DNA from: TMED26 sp002694075
GTDB taxonomy: Bacteria; Pseudomonadota; Alphaproteobacteria; Thalassobaculales; Thalassobaculaceae
Assembly: GCA_036160575.1 (NCBI GenBank)
Contig: JAYYDT010000048.1
Location: 1 to 7,015, forward strand
Length of the DNA: 7,015 nt
Reading direction: 5' to 3'
The position numbers and the translations under genes are program-made. Positions 1 to 6,164 of the stretch are shown here, in pieces (position 1 is the first letter of the stretch; each line of letters begins with the position of its first letter). The notes beneath the pieces are model-generated. The model was not told the origin of the DNA and did not search any database. It saw only the letters and a list, made by a program, of their open reading frames with translations.

Positions 1-2
1 CG

Positions 3-1049
3 CGAGCGGCATCTAATTTCGCCCTGGCGGCCGCCGACACCGGCGCCGGGGCGACCGCCATCGGCTACGCGAAGATCGCTGAAATTTTGGCCCCCCACGA
101 CCCTGAAATTCTCGCGAACAGCGGGGTGATACGCCTTAAACGCGGCGACTTCAAAGGCGGTTGGGCGGGTTGGGCGCACCGCGCCAAGCCGGCGCCGGTG
201 GTCACCGATCAGCGTGGCCGTCAGCCCACGGCGCTCACCGCCGGCGCTCTCGACGGTGCGCGCTTGGTGATCCTTGGCGAACAGGGCATTGGCGATCATT
301 TCATCTTTGCGATCTGCCTGCATCAGGTGGCGCGGCGGGCGGCCGAAGTCAATTTTGTGATCGGCGACCGGTTATATGATTTTTTCAGCCGCGCCTTTCC
401 CAGGGTGCGTTTCCTGCGCGAGTCGGCGATGCGGGCGGCCAATTACCACCTCGACAGGGCGGTCGATTTTCAGATTGCTTTCGGTGATCTGCCGGGCGTC
501 TGTGGGCTCTTTGTCGGACATTATCCAAGCACCGCCTGGTTCGCTGGCGACGCCGCCGAAAGCGCGCGCCTGCGCGGTCGTTTGCGGACCGCTTATGGCG
601 ACCGACGCTTCATCGGCGTCAGTTGGCGTAGCAAATCCCCGCGCGACGGTCACTTTCGGAGCATCGCTCCCCGCCAACTCGGCGCCGCCGCGTTTCCGGC
701 CGACGCGGTCTTGGTAAACCTGCAATATGAAGCGACAACCGCCGAATTGGACCAACTGGCGGCAGCCAGCGGACGACCCGTCGCGCGCTTTGATGAGATC
801 GATATTTACAGCGATTTTTGGACCCTTGGAAATCTCATCCGCGCCCTCGACGAGGTCGTCACCACGCCCAATGTGACCAACATTCTGGCTGGCGTGTGCG
901 GCCAACCGACACAGCTGTTGCTGCCCTACGCCAGCCATTGGTGCTGGGGGATCGACGAGGACAGATCGTTCTGGTTCCCGGCGACGCGCGTCCACCGCCG
1001 CGGCGCCGAAGAGACTTGGGCGGACGTCGTCGGGCGGCTGACGTTTTGA
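3..1049 (+). CDS. TPR / glycosyltransferase-like protein, C-terminal part (5' end off the window)
   Basis: The frame is open from base 3, so the gene starts to the left of the window; the TTG at 87 is only the first internal start-like codon. Bases 3-170 encode a tetratricopeptide-type segment (LAAADTGAG..., then LAPHDPEILANSGVIRLKRG and a GGWAGW stretch). A glycosyltransferase-like domain follows: GEQGIGD at 276-296 corresponds to the GEQGLGD signature common after TPRs, GVSWRSKSPRDGHFRSI lies near 618-665, and VTTPNVTNILAG (858-893) plus QPTQLLLP match the C-terminal nucleotide-sugar-site region of GT9/GT41-like proteins. Family knowledge suggests a role in surface glycan or protein glycosylation, but no substrate can be read from the sequence. 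The usual STAHLAG-like motif reads VTNILAG here, so the conserved His is missing and activity is uncertain. It ends 22 bases from the convergent RTX gene, with no hairpin between them. Confidence 0.8.
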   Translation, partial: RAASNFALAAADTGAGATAIGYAKIAEILAPHDPEILANSGVIRLKRGDFKGGWAGWAHRAKPAPVVTDQRGRQPTALTAGALDGARLVILGEQGIGDHFIFAICLHQVARRAAEVNFVIGDRLYDFFSRAFPRVRFLRESAMRAANYHLDRAVDFQIAFGDLPGVCGLFVGHYPSTAWFAGDAAESARLRGRLRTAYGDRRFIGVSWRSKSPRDGHFRSIAPRQLGAAAFPADAVLVNLQYEATTAELDQLAAASGRPVARFDEIDIYSDFWTLGNLIRALDEVVTTPNVTNILAGVCGQPTQLLLPYASHWCWGIDEDRSFWFPATRVHRRGAEETWADVVGRLTF

Positions 1050-1071
1050 GACGCCTCGCCGCGATCATGAC

Positions 1072-2874
1072 CTAGACGAAATACCCCTCGCCAAGCGTCG
1101 TCGTCACCCCCAGCAAAATGAGGGTGTCGCCATCGCCGTCGGTCAGTACCAAATTGCCGCCCGCCACGGTCTGGGTGATGGCGTTAAAGGCGTCGGCGGT
1201 CTCGATCTTGTCCTCGCCGGCGGAAAAATCCATCACCCAATCGTCGCCTTTAGAAATCACGAAGGTGTCGATGCCGTCTTCGCCATACAGCGTGTCGTCG
1301 CCGCGGTTGCCGTCGACCCGGTCGTTGCCAACCTGGCCGTAGAGGACATCGTCGTTCTGGCCGCCGAACAAGCTGTCGTCGCCAAGGCCGCCATGAAGGG
1401 TGTCGTTTTGTTTGTTGCCATAAACCTGATCGGCGCCGGCGAGGCCGAACACCGCGTCGCTTTGCTGGCCGCCGAACAAGGTGTCGGCGCCAGTGCCACC
1501 GACCAGGCGATCGGCGCCCTTGTTGCCGTAAATCAAGTCAGCGCCGCCGCCGCCGCTGAGGGTATCGGCGCCGGCATAGCCAAGCATGGTGTTGGCGGCG
1601 CTTGAGCCGGTGTAATTTTCGGCCTCGGCGGCGGTTGTGCGGAAGACATGCGCGGATTGCACATGGGTGCGGAATTTAATCGTCAATGGGTCGAGGGCGC
1701 CGGCGCCGCTGACATAAACCTCCTCGGAGGAGACGAAATCCATCCGCTTGTCGCCATTGATGTCGACCGGTTTGACGAAGCCGAGGAAATCGTCCAAAGC
1801 ATCGCCGCTGTACTCGCTCAAGGTGCCGGCGCCGTCATTGAGCAGAACAATCGGCTGCAGGTAAGCGCGGCCGGAGCGTGTCGCCACAACGATGTCTTCG
1901 GCCCCGTCGCCGTTCACATCGTTCACATTCAGTTCAAGGATCCAATTGACGTCCGGTTCCGCCTGGTCAGTGGCGGCGCTGACCTGGGTCGCGTTGATGT
2001 GGGTCGCGGTCTGGTCGGTGAAATTACCGGTCCCGTCGTTGATGAACGCTTGGATCGCCGCGCCGCGGTAATAGGGGTTTTGGCCGGTCGCCGAGACGAT
2101 CAAATCTTCAAAGCCGTCGCGGTTGATATCCAGCGCCTGGATGTCGGTGATGGTCGTGTTCGCGGCCCCGAAGTAACCGGTTGGCAGGGATTTCAAGGTG
2201 GCGTTGCTGAAGTCGCCGGTGCCGTCATTCAACAAGGTGAAGCCGGCGGTCGTCGTGCCGCCGCCGCCGGCCGCGATATCCAAATGACCGTCATTGTTGA
2301 TGTCGACGAAGATGCAGGAGGTGAAACCTCCGTCGCCGGTACCGACCGAACTGGGCAGGTCGGTGTTGATCGAGAAAACCCCGGACCCGTTATTCTCGAG
2401 CATATAGACGCTGTAGGCGTAAGAATCGGAACTGCCGATCAGGATGTCCAAATCGCCATCGCTATCGATATCGCCAACCGCCGCCGAATGGGTGAAATTG
2501 CTCACCGTCGGCAGGTTGCCGGTACTGTAAGTGGTCCCCAGGAACATCATATCCTGCTCACCCGGATAAGGTGAGCCGTCATAGCCGGTGTTGGCGACAA
2601 AAATGTCGTCGACCCCGTCGCCGTTGAAATCGGCGGCCAGTATCTCTCGCGACATCACATGGGTTTGGTTTGAAAAGGCGGCGTCGAAGCTCGCCTGAAC
2701 GGCGCCACTGGTGGTCAGCGTCAGCGCGTTGAAGGCGACCGCGTCGGTCGTGAAGGGCGAGGTATGGCCGCCGATGATCCAATCGTAAACACCGTCATTA
2801 TTGGGGTCGGCGATTACCGAGGCGGTAAAGGACCCAATCCGAGTGAGGGTGGTCTGTTGGGTGACAAAAGTCAT
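1072..2874 (-). CDS. FG-GAP/VCBS repeat protein with C-terminal RTX calcium-binding repeats, probably type I secreted
   Basis: The product has 600 residues. ATG at 2874 is preceded by AAGG seven bases upstream, and an in-frame TGA lies six codons upstream, so the start is firm. Residues about 20-385 hold seven FG-GAP/VCBS-like units, each with a DxNxDGxxD calcium loop followed by a hydrophobic strand: D23, D82, D135, D191, D249, D319 and D371 start the loops. Such units form beta-propellers like those in integrin alpha chains. Residues about 430-537 are glycine/aspartate nonapeptides of the RTX type (GGxGxDxLx), which fold into a calcium-binding parallel beta-roll. The last 60 residues (from VMDFSAGEDKIE to LGEGYFV) resemble the uncleaved C-terminal signal of type I secreted proteins. 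There is no N-terminal signal peptide. No catalytic domain is visible, so an adhesin, matrix or surface-layer-type role is inference. No type I transporter genes are in the window. Confidence 0.9.
   Translation of the reverse strand: MTFVTQQTTLTRIGSFTASVIADPNNDGVYDWIIGGHTSPFTTDAVAFNALTLTTSGAVQASFDAAFSNQTHVMSREILAADFNGDGVDDIFVANTGYDGSPYPGEQDMMFLGTTYSTGNLPTVSNFTHSAAVGDIDSDGDLDILIGSSDSYAYSVYMLENNGSGVFSINTDLPSSVGTGDGGFTSCIFVDINNDGHLDIAAGGGGTTTAGFTLLNDGTGDFSNATLKSLPTGYFGAANTTITDIQALDINRDGFEDLIVSATGQNPYYRGAAIQAFINDGTGNFTDQTATHINATQVSAATDQAEPDVNWILELNVNDVNGDGAEDIVVATRSGRAYLQPIVLLNDGAGTLSEYSGDALDDFLGFVKPVDINGDKRMDFVSSEEVYVSGAGALDPLTIKFRTHVQSAHVFRTTAAEAENYTGSSAANTMLGYAGADTLSGGGGADLIYGNKGADRLVGGTGADTLFGGQQSDAVFGLAGADQVYGNKQNDTLHGGLGDDSLFGGQNDDVLYGQVGNDRVDGNRGDDTLYGEDGIDTFVISKGDDWVMDFSAGEDKIETADAFNAITQTVAGGNLVLTDGDGDTLILLGVTTTLGEGYFV
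1264..1581 (-). repeat. RTX nonapeptide-coding repeat tract
   Basis: This tract encodes residues about 432-537 of the RTX protein. The 27-base unit encodes GGxGxDxLx-like nonapeptides (for example GGTGADTLF, GGLGDDSLF, GQVGNDRVD, GNRGDDTLY), usually read in pairs. Several units carry variants such as GNKGADRLV or GNKQNDTLH, with Asn-Lys in place of the second Gly. The copies are diverged at DNA level, which suggests an old array rather than a recent expansion. Confidence 0.85.
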
Positions 2875-3012
2875 CGTATCGCCTTGCTTTCAAAATCTCC
2901 TACATATGGCTAAATTCGAAGATTAGTCAGATGGCAAGACCGCGCAAACCGCTTTCCGCTGGTCCCGGCGCCGCGTCGACCGAACCTGCGGGGATGGTGA
3001 AGCGCCGGCTGA

Positions 3013-3061
3013 ACGTCGGGTGACGGGACCGGCCGAAGCCATGGCGGCCGTCACCCGACGT
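3013..3061. repeat. Perfect 14-bp inverted repeat with 21-base loop
   Basis: The left arm at 3013-3026 reads ACGTCGGGTGACGG and the right arm at 3048-3061 reads CCGTCACCCGACGT, an exact reverse complement. The 21-base loop contains its own palindrome GCCATGGC (3038-3045). There is no T-run on either side, so it is not a standard Rho-independent terminator. It could be an RNA hairpin limiting znu readthrough or a protein-binding dyad about 140 bases upstream of the RTX start codon. Confidence 0.75.
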
Positions 3062-3090
3062 GAGGTGTGTGGACTAAATCTTGCCTGGCG

Positions 3091-3151
3091 GCTTTCGGTT
3101 TGTCGGACGCGGTGAGGCGCCGATGCCTCACCGGTGGCAAGGTCCGAAAGC
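3091..3151. repeat. Nested double stem downstream of znuA
   Basis: The outer arms GCTTTCGG (3091-3098) and CCGAAAGC (3144-3151) are exact complements. Inside, GGTGAGGC (3111-3118) and GCCTCACC (3125-3132) form a second perfect stem with a 6-base loop. The flanks between the stems are nearly equal (12 and 11 bases). A further weak pair is TTGCC (3081-3085) with GGCAA (3136-3140), which would compete with this fold. It lies 28-88 bases beyond the znuA stop, a plausible place for a transcript-end or RNA-stabilising structure, but no U-tract follows on the minus strand. Confidence 0.55.
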
Positions 3152-3179
3152 GACCAGAGCTGTCCGGATCGCCGAGTCC

Positions 3180-4427
3180 CTAACGCGCCCCAAGGGCGTC
3201 GGCGAGGGTTGTCGCGTTATGCCGCATCATTTCCAAATATGTCGACGCGGGACCGTCTTTTTTCGATAAGGCGCCGGGATAGAGGGTGCCGCCAACTGCC
3301 ACGCCGGTTTCATTGGCGATCTGTTTGATGAGACGCGGGTCGGTAATGTTTTCGACGAAGACCGCCGAAATTTTGTCATGTCGGATTTGCTCGATTAAGC
3401 GGGCAACCTCTTTGGCGGAGGCTTCGGATACGGTGCTCAGCCCCTGCGGCGCGAGAAACGTCAATCCATAGTCACGACCGAAATATTGAAAGGCGTCGTG
3501 CGAGGTGACGACCGTCCGTTGCGTCTCCGTCAGGTTGGCGAAAAGACCACGGATCTCTTTGTCGAGCGCATCGAGTTCGGCGACGAAAGCGGCCCGTTTT
3601 GCGTAAAAATCCGCCGCATGTTCAGGCGCAACCTTAGAGAGGGCGGCGGTGATGTTATCGGCGTAGATCTTCGCTAGCCGCACGCTCTGCCAGGCATGCG
3701 GATCAAAGGCGCCATGGTCATGACCGTGGTGGTCGTCGTCTTTGTGATTGTCGTGCTTGGCGTTATCGTCTTTGTGATCATCGTGCTTGGCGTGATCGTC
3801 TTTGTGATCGTCGTGCTTATCGTGGTCGTGTTTGTGATCATCGTGCTTGGCGTGGTCGTGTTTGTGATCATCGTGCTTGGCGTGATCGTCTTTGTGATCG
3901 TCGTGCTTGGCGTGATCATCTTTGTGATCGTCGTGCTTGGCGTGATCGTCGTGCTTGGCGTGATCATCTTTGTGATCGTCGTGCTTGGCGTGATCGTCTT
4001 TGTGATCGTTGTGCTTATCGTGTCCGTCTTTGTGATCGTCGTGCTCGTCTTCGTAGGCGATCGGCTCGATCCCTTCGGTAGCCACAACGCGTAAGCCATC
4101 AAATCCCGACGCGTCGATCAGTCGTGCCATCCAGCCCTCAAACTCAAGACCGTTCACAAACAGCACACGCGCCTCCTTGACAGCGCGCGCGTCCGCCGGT
4201 GTCGGGCGATAAACATGGGTATCGCCGTCACGGCCAACCAGCGTTTTTAAGGAGATATGGTCGCCCCCGATGCGGCTCACCATGTCCCCGAGAATGGAGA
4301 AGCTTGACACGACCGGAATTGGTTTTGTCGAATGCGCGAGAGCGGGTTTGGCGATCAAACCGGCTGTGAGGGCAAAAGCCGAAACAAGAAGAAATCTGCG
4401 ACCGATCATCTTTAAAGACCTTTTCAT
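3180..4427 (-). CDS. znuA: Zinc ABC transporter periplasmic binding protein ZnuA with giant His-rich loop
   Basis: The product has 415 residues, about 100 longer than usual ZnuA. I chose the ATG at 4427 because it overlaps the znuB stop as ATGA; longer upstream readings overlap znuB and lack family similarity. An internal ATG at 4409 has a better ribosome site (AAAAGG, 4419-4424, nine bases away) and remains possible. Residues 1-31 are a signal peptide (RR, hydrophobic core, ALA-HS cleavage). The cluster 9 solute-binding fold follows: VVSSFSILGDMV, DGDTHVYRPTPADA with ligand H71, then an acidic His-rich loop (126-240), DPHAW with H244, VTSHDAF with H310, VFVENITDPR, and the final GPASTYLEMMRHN. 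It captures zinc in the periplasm and delivers it to ZnuB. The usual fourth-ligand Asp in the LYSDALS segment is Gly385 (LYPGALS). The His-rich loop supports zinc over manganese. Confidence 0.95.
   Translation of the reverse strand: MKRSLKMIGRRFLLVSAFALTAGLIAKPALAHSTKPIPVVSSFSILGDMVSRIGGDHISLKTLVGRDGDTHVYRPTPADARAVKEARVLFVNGLEFEGWMARLIDASGFDGLRVVATEGIEPIAYEDEHDDHKDGHDKHNDHKDDHAKHDDHKDDHAKHDDHAKHDDHKDDHAKHDDHKDDHAKHDDHKHDHAKHDDHKHDHDKHDDHKDDHAKHDDHKDDNAKHDNHKDDDHHGHDHGAFDPHAWQSVRLAKIYADNITAALSKVAPEHAADFYAKRAAFVAELDALDKEIRGLFANLTETQRTVVTSHDAFQYFGRDYGLTFLAPQGLSTVSEASAKEVARLIEQIRHDKISAVFVENITDPRLIKQIANETGVAVGGTLYPGALSKKDGPASTYLEMMRHNATTLADALGAR
3751..4038 (-). repeat. 30-bp tandem repeat encoding the ZnuA His/Asp/Lys loop
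   Basis: Nine full 30-base units (starting at 3751, 3781, 3811, 3841, 3871, 3901, 3949, 3979 and 4009) and one 18-base partial unit (3931-3948) lie head to tail with few differences, mostly single transitions. On the coding strand each unit encodes ten residues of the type HAKHDDHKDD. The partial unit has lost 12 bases and keeps the frame, giving HAKHDD. Degenerate copies flank it on both sides (3721-3750 and 4039-4055). The near identity of the units suggests recent slippage or unequal exchange. All lengths are multiples of three, so the reading frame has been kept under selection. Confidence 0.93.
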
Positions 4428-5302
4428 AGGTTGCTGCGATGCGAAAATGAATTGCTGAGAGCCTGTGGGAGAAGCCCCCCCACCGGCCCAACGACGACGG
4501 ACAGGCCGTACACGCAACCCGCCACGAGGATGATCGTGGGGCCTGATGGGAAGCTGAGGTGGAATGAAAGAAGCAAGCCGATAAAGCTTGATGTCAGGGC
4601 AATGAGTGTCGATGCCAGAATGAGGCCGCCGATGCCTTCCGCCCAAAAACGGGCGCCGGCGGCCGGCAAGATCATGATCCCAACCGCCATCAGCGTGCCC
4701 AGCGCGTGGAAGCCACCGACCAGGTTAAGCACGACCAGGATCAGAAACGTGAAGTGAGTGGCCGCGCTTAGCCAACTGACCGAGCGAAGGAATTGTGGAT
4801 CGGCGCATTCCAGAACCAGCGGCCGAAAAATAGCCGAGAGTAGAACCAGCGTGATGCTTGCGATGGCGCAAAGCAGGACCAGCGTGGCGTTGTCGAGAGC
4901 GAGCACGGTGCCAAAAAGGACATGCATCAGGTCGACGTTGCTGCCTTTGCTCGAGACAATCAGCACGCCGAGCGCCAGGGAGATTAAGTAGAACGCCGCC
5001 AGGCTGGCATCCTCTCGCAAGGCCGTTATCCGTGTCACGAAACCGGAGAGCACCGCCACCGCCATACCGGCGATCAAACCGCCGATGGTCATCGCGCCAA
5101 GCGACAAACCAGCGATGAGATAGCCGATGGCGGCACCTGGCAAAATAGCGTGCGCCATCGCGTCGCCGGTCAGGCTCATGCGGCGCAACATGAGGAAAAC
5201 GCCCATTGGCGTCGCACCGATCGATACGGCCACGCAGCCGAGGAGCGCGCGCCGCATAAATCCAAAATTTATGAATGGCTCGAAAAGGACATCCCAAATC
5301 AT
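4424..5302 (-). CDS. znuB: Zinc ABC transporter inner-membrane permease ZnuB
   Basis: The product has 292 residues from ATG 5302. That start overlaps the znuC stop as ATGA and has AGAGG (5309-5313) six bases upstream; a longer frame reaches 5350 but its extra residues are polar and overlap znuC. It is a hydrophobic cluster 9 ABC permease with about eight or nine membrane helices. Family marks include MSLTGDAMAHAILPG (residues 42-56), LREDASLAAFYLISLALGVL (95-113), the VLFGTVLALD segment (128-137), RPLVLECADPQFLRS (160-174) and FHALGTLMAVGIMILPAAGA (198-217), which is the likely ZnuC-contacting region. As a homodimer it forms the channel that takes zinc from ZnuA into the cytoplasm. The length is a little over the roughly 260-290 usual for the family. 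Confidence 0.93.
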   Translation of the reverse strand: MIWDVLFEPFINFGFMRRALLGCVAVSIGATPMGVFLMLRRMSLTGDAMAHAILPGAAIGYLIAGLSLGAMTIGGLIAGMAVAVLSGFVTRITALREDASLAAFYLISLALGVLIVSSKGSNVDLMHVLFGTVLALDNATLVLLCAIASITLVLLSAIFRPLVLECADPQFLRSVSWLSAATHFTFLILVVLNLVGGFHALGTLMAVGIMILPAAGARFWAEGIGGLILASTLIALTSSFIGLLLSFHLSFPSGPTIILVAGCVYGLSVVVGPVGGLLPQALSNSFSHRSNL

Positions 5303-6042
5303 GCGACGCCTCTGCCGCAAACATGTGGGGAGCCGATGCAAGCTTCGCACATTTCACGGGCTTTGAGTTGGTTCTCGCTGGTCAAGACGTGACCGGTCGC
5401 GCCATGGGCGACCATTTCCCGCGCCAACATGAGCGTGTCCGGGAAATGCTGTTTGACCAAGTCTTGGTCATGCAGTGCCGCGATAATGGTACGCCCTTCC
5501 TCATGCCAGGCGTGGATGACTCTCACGAGATCGGAGATGGATTTTTCGTCAATCGCCGTGAAAGGCTCGTCGAGGAGAACCAGGTGGGCATCCTGCAGCA
5601 ATAATCGCGCGAAAAGGGCGCGCTGCATCTGGCCTCCGGAAAGCGATCCAATAACGCGTTTTTCAAATCCGGTTAACCCAACCGCGGCAATCGCCGCCTC
5701 GACACGCGCGTATTGCGGCCCGGTAAGCTTTCCGAAAGACCCAATCTCACGCCACAACCCCATCGCGACGAGGTCGATCACCGAGAGCGGAAAGGTGCGA
5801 TCGATTTCCGAGAGCTGCGGCAAGTAAGCGAAACCGCGGCGGCTGGAATTGGCGAAAACAACCCGCCCTGACCGCGGTTTAAGGGAGCCGATAATGCCTT
5901 TGAACAGACTTGATTTGCCAGCGCCATTCGGGCCGACGACGGCGGTTAAACTGCCTTCGGGAATGGTGGTTTCCAGATCTTGCACAACTGGAATTAAGTT
6001 ATACGCCAAGGTCAGGTTCTGAAATTCGATGGCACTTTTCAT
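5299..6042 (-). CDS. znuC: Zinc ABC transporter ATP-binding protein ZnuC
   Basis: The product has 247 residues from ATG 6042, preceded by AGGTGG (6046-6051); an upstream in-frame ATG at 6084 is poorer and would overlap the 41-codon ORF in another frame. All ABC ATPase motifs are intact: Walker A GPNGAGKS (37-44), Q-loop Q76 in YLPQ, signature LSGGQ (134-138), Walker B LVLLDEP (154-160) with catalytic E159, and switch H191 in ALHD. It powers ZnuB on the cytoplasmic face. The start overlaps the small ORF stop and the stop overlaps the znuB start, each as ATGA. The C-terminal tail holds C232, C235, H240 and C242 (C-x2-C-x4-H-x-C), a possible metal site not needed for the ATPase fold. Manganese or iron importers share this fold; the zur and ZnuA context argues for zinc. 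Confidence 0.93.
   Translation of the reverse strand: MKSAIEFQNLTLAYNLIPVVQDLETTIPEGSLTAVVGPNGAGKSSLFKGIIGSLKPRSGRVVFANSSRRGFAYLPQLSEIDRTFPLSVIDLVAMGLWREIGSFGKLTGPQYARVEAAIAAVGLTGFEKRVIGSLSGGQMQRALFARLLLQDAHLVLLDEPFTAIDEKSISDLVRVIHAWHEEGRTIIAALHDQDLVKQHFPDTLMLAREMVAHGATGHVLTSENQLKAREMCEACIGSPHVCGRGVA
5309..5313 (-). promoter_or_regulatory. Ribosome binding site fixing the znuB start
   Basis: AGAGG on the minus strand lies six bases before ATG 5302 and inside the end of znuC. It supports 5302 over the longer upstream start at 5350 and allows znuB its own initiation in addition to coupling. Confidence 0.7.
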
Positions 6043-6164
6043 GACCCACCTGGCGTTGAGGTCGCCCACACAAACCCGGCCCAAAGGGCAGCGATAATGA
6101 TTGCGGCAACGCTTAGGCGAAGGCTCGCGCCGGTAAGTAGGATATGCAGTTCAGGACGCCTCAT
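6039..6164 (-). CDS. 41-residue single-helix membrane peptide between zur and znuC
   Basis: I do not recognise this gene. Its ATG (6162-6164) shares one base with the zur stop (TAATG), and its TGA overlaps the znuC ATG as ATGA (6039-6042), the same junction as znuC-znuB and znuB-znuA. It therefore fills exactly the only apparent gap in the operon. The peptide begins MRRPELHILLTG and has a hydrophobic stretch at about residues 17-35 (core SVAAIIIAALWAGFVWA) with Arg at 2, 3 and 16 before it, so one inner-membrane helix with the N terminus inside is likely. It ends TSTPGGS. No strong Shine-Dalgarno precedes it, so translation probably depends on ribosomes finishing zur. A role as a small ZnuB partner or operon regulator is inference. 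The alternative is a non-coding coupling spacer, but the exact overlaps at both ends and the clean membrane helix make that less likely. Confidence 0.68.
   Translation of the reverse strand: MRRPELHILLTGASLRLSVAAIIIAALWAGFVWATSTPGGS

Larger units (their letters stand above)
2875..3179. other. 305-base intergenic stretch between znuA and the RTX gene
   Basis: No credible gene lies here; the plus-strand frames that cross it run into znuA antisense. It must hold the end of the znu transcript and the start signals of the RTX gene, both on the minus strand. Two strong inverted repeats (3013-3061 and 3091-3151) are listed separately. A TTGCCA at 2932-2937 (minus strand) could be a -35 element for the RTX gene, but no convincing -10 box sits at the right distance, so I do not call a promoter. 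No Zur-box dyad is visible here. Confidence 0.6.

Noticed and set aside
372..995. Minus-strand ORF of 207 codons opposite the glycosyltransferase-like gene
   Set aside because: No domain pattern, and the plus-strand frame is well supported by conserved motifs and continues upstream.
1648..2574. Long plus-strand ORF of 308 codons opposite the FG-GAP region
   Set aside because: Antisense shadow caused by the biased Asp/Asn/Gly codons; the minus-strand product has clear repeated domains.
2901..2937. Promoter for the RTX gene (TTGCCA plus an AT-rich stretch)
   Set aside because: No -10 element with acceptable match at 16-18 bases from the TTGCCA.
3081..3328. Two small plus-strand ORFs crossing the znuA 3' end
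   Set aside because: Arg/Pro-rich, no ribosome site, largely antisense to znuA.
3751..4038. CRISPR-like array of 30-base repeats
   Set aside because: The units are directly adjacent with no spacers, are not partly palindromic and are in frame within znuA.
3696..4094. Plus-strand ORF of 132 codons rich in Val/Ile, looking like a membrane protein
   Set aside because: It is the antisense of the His/Asp/Lys repeat: reversed CAC, GAC and GAT codons give GTG, GTC and ATC. znuA explains the region fully.
3674..4102. Thr/Ile/Ser-rich minus-strand ORF of 142 codons
   Set aside because: Out-of-frame reading of the same 30-bp repeat within znuA; low-complexity and no start signal.
4428..4646. 73-codon N-terminal extension of znuA
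   Set aside because: It lies inside znuB in another frame, has no signal-peptide or family similarity and would bury the real signal peptide.
4725..5357. Minus-strand ORF of 210 codons overlapping znuB
   Set aside because: Arg-rich out-of-frame reading of znuB, which has full family motifs and overlapping start and stop.
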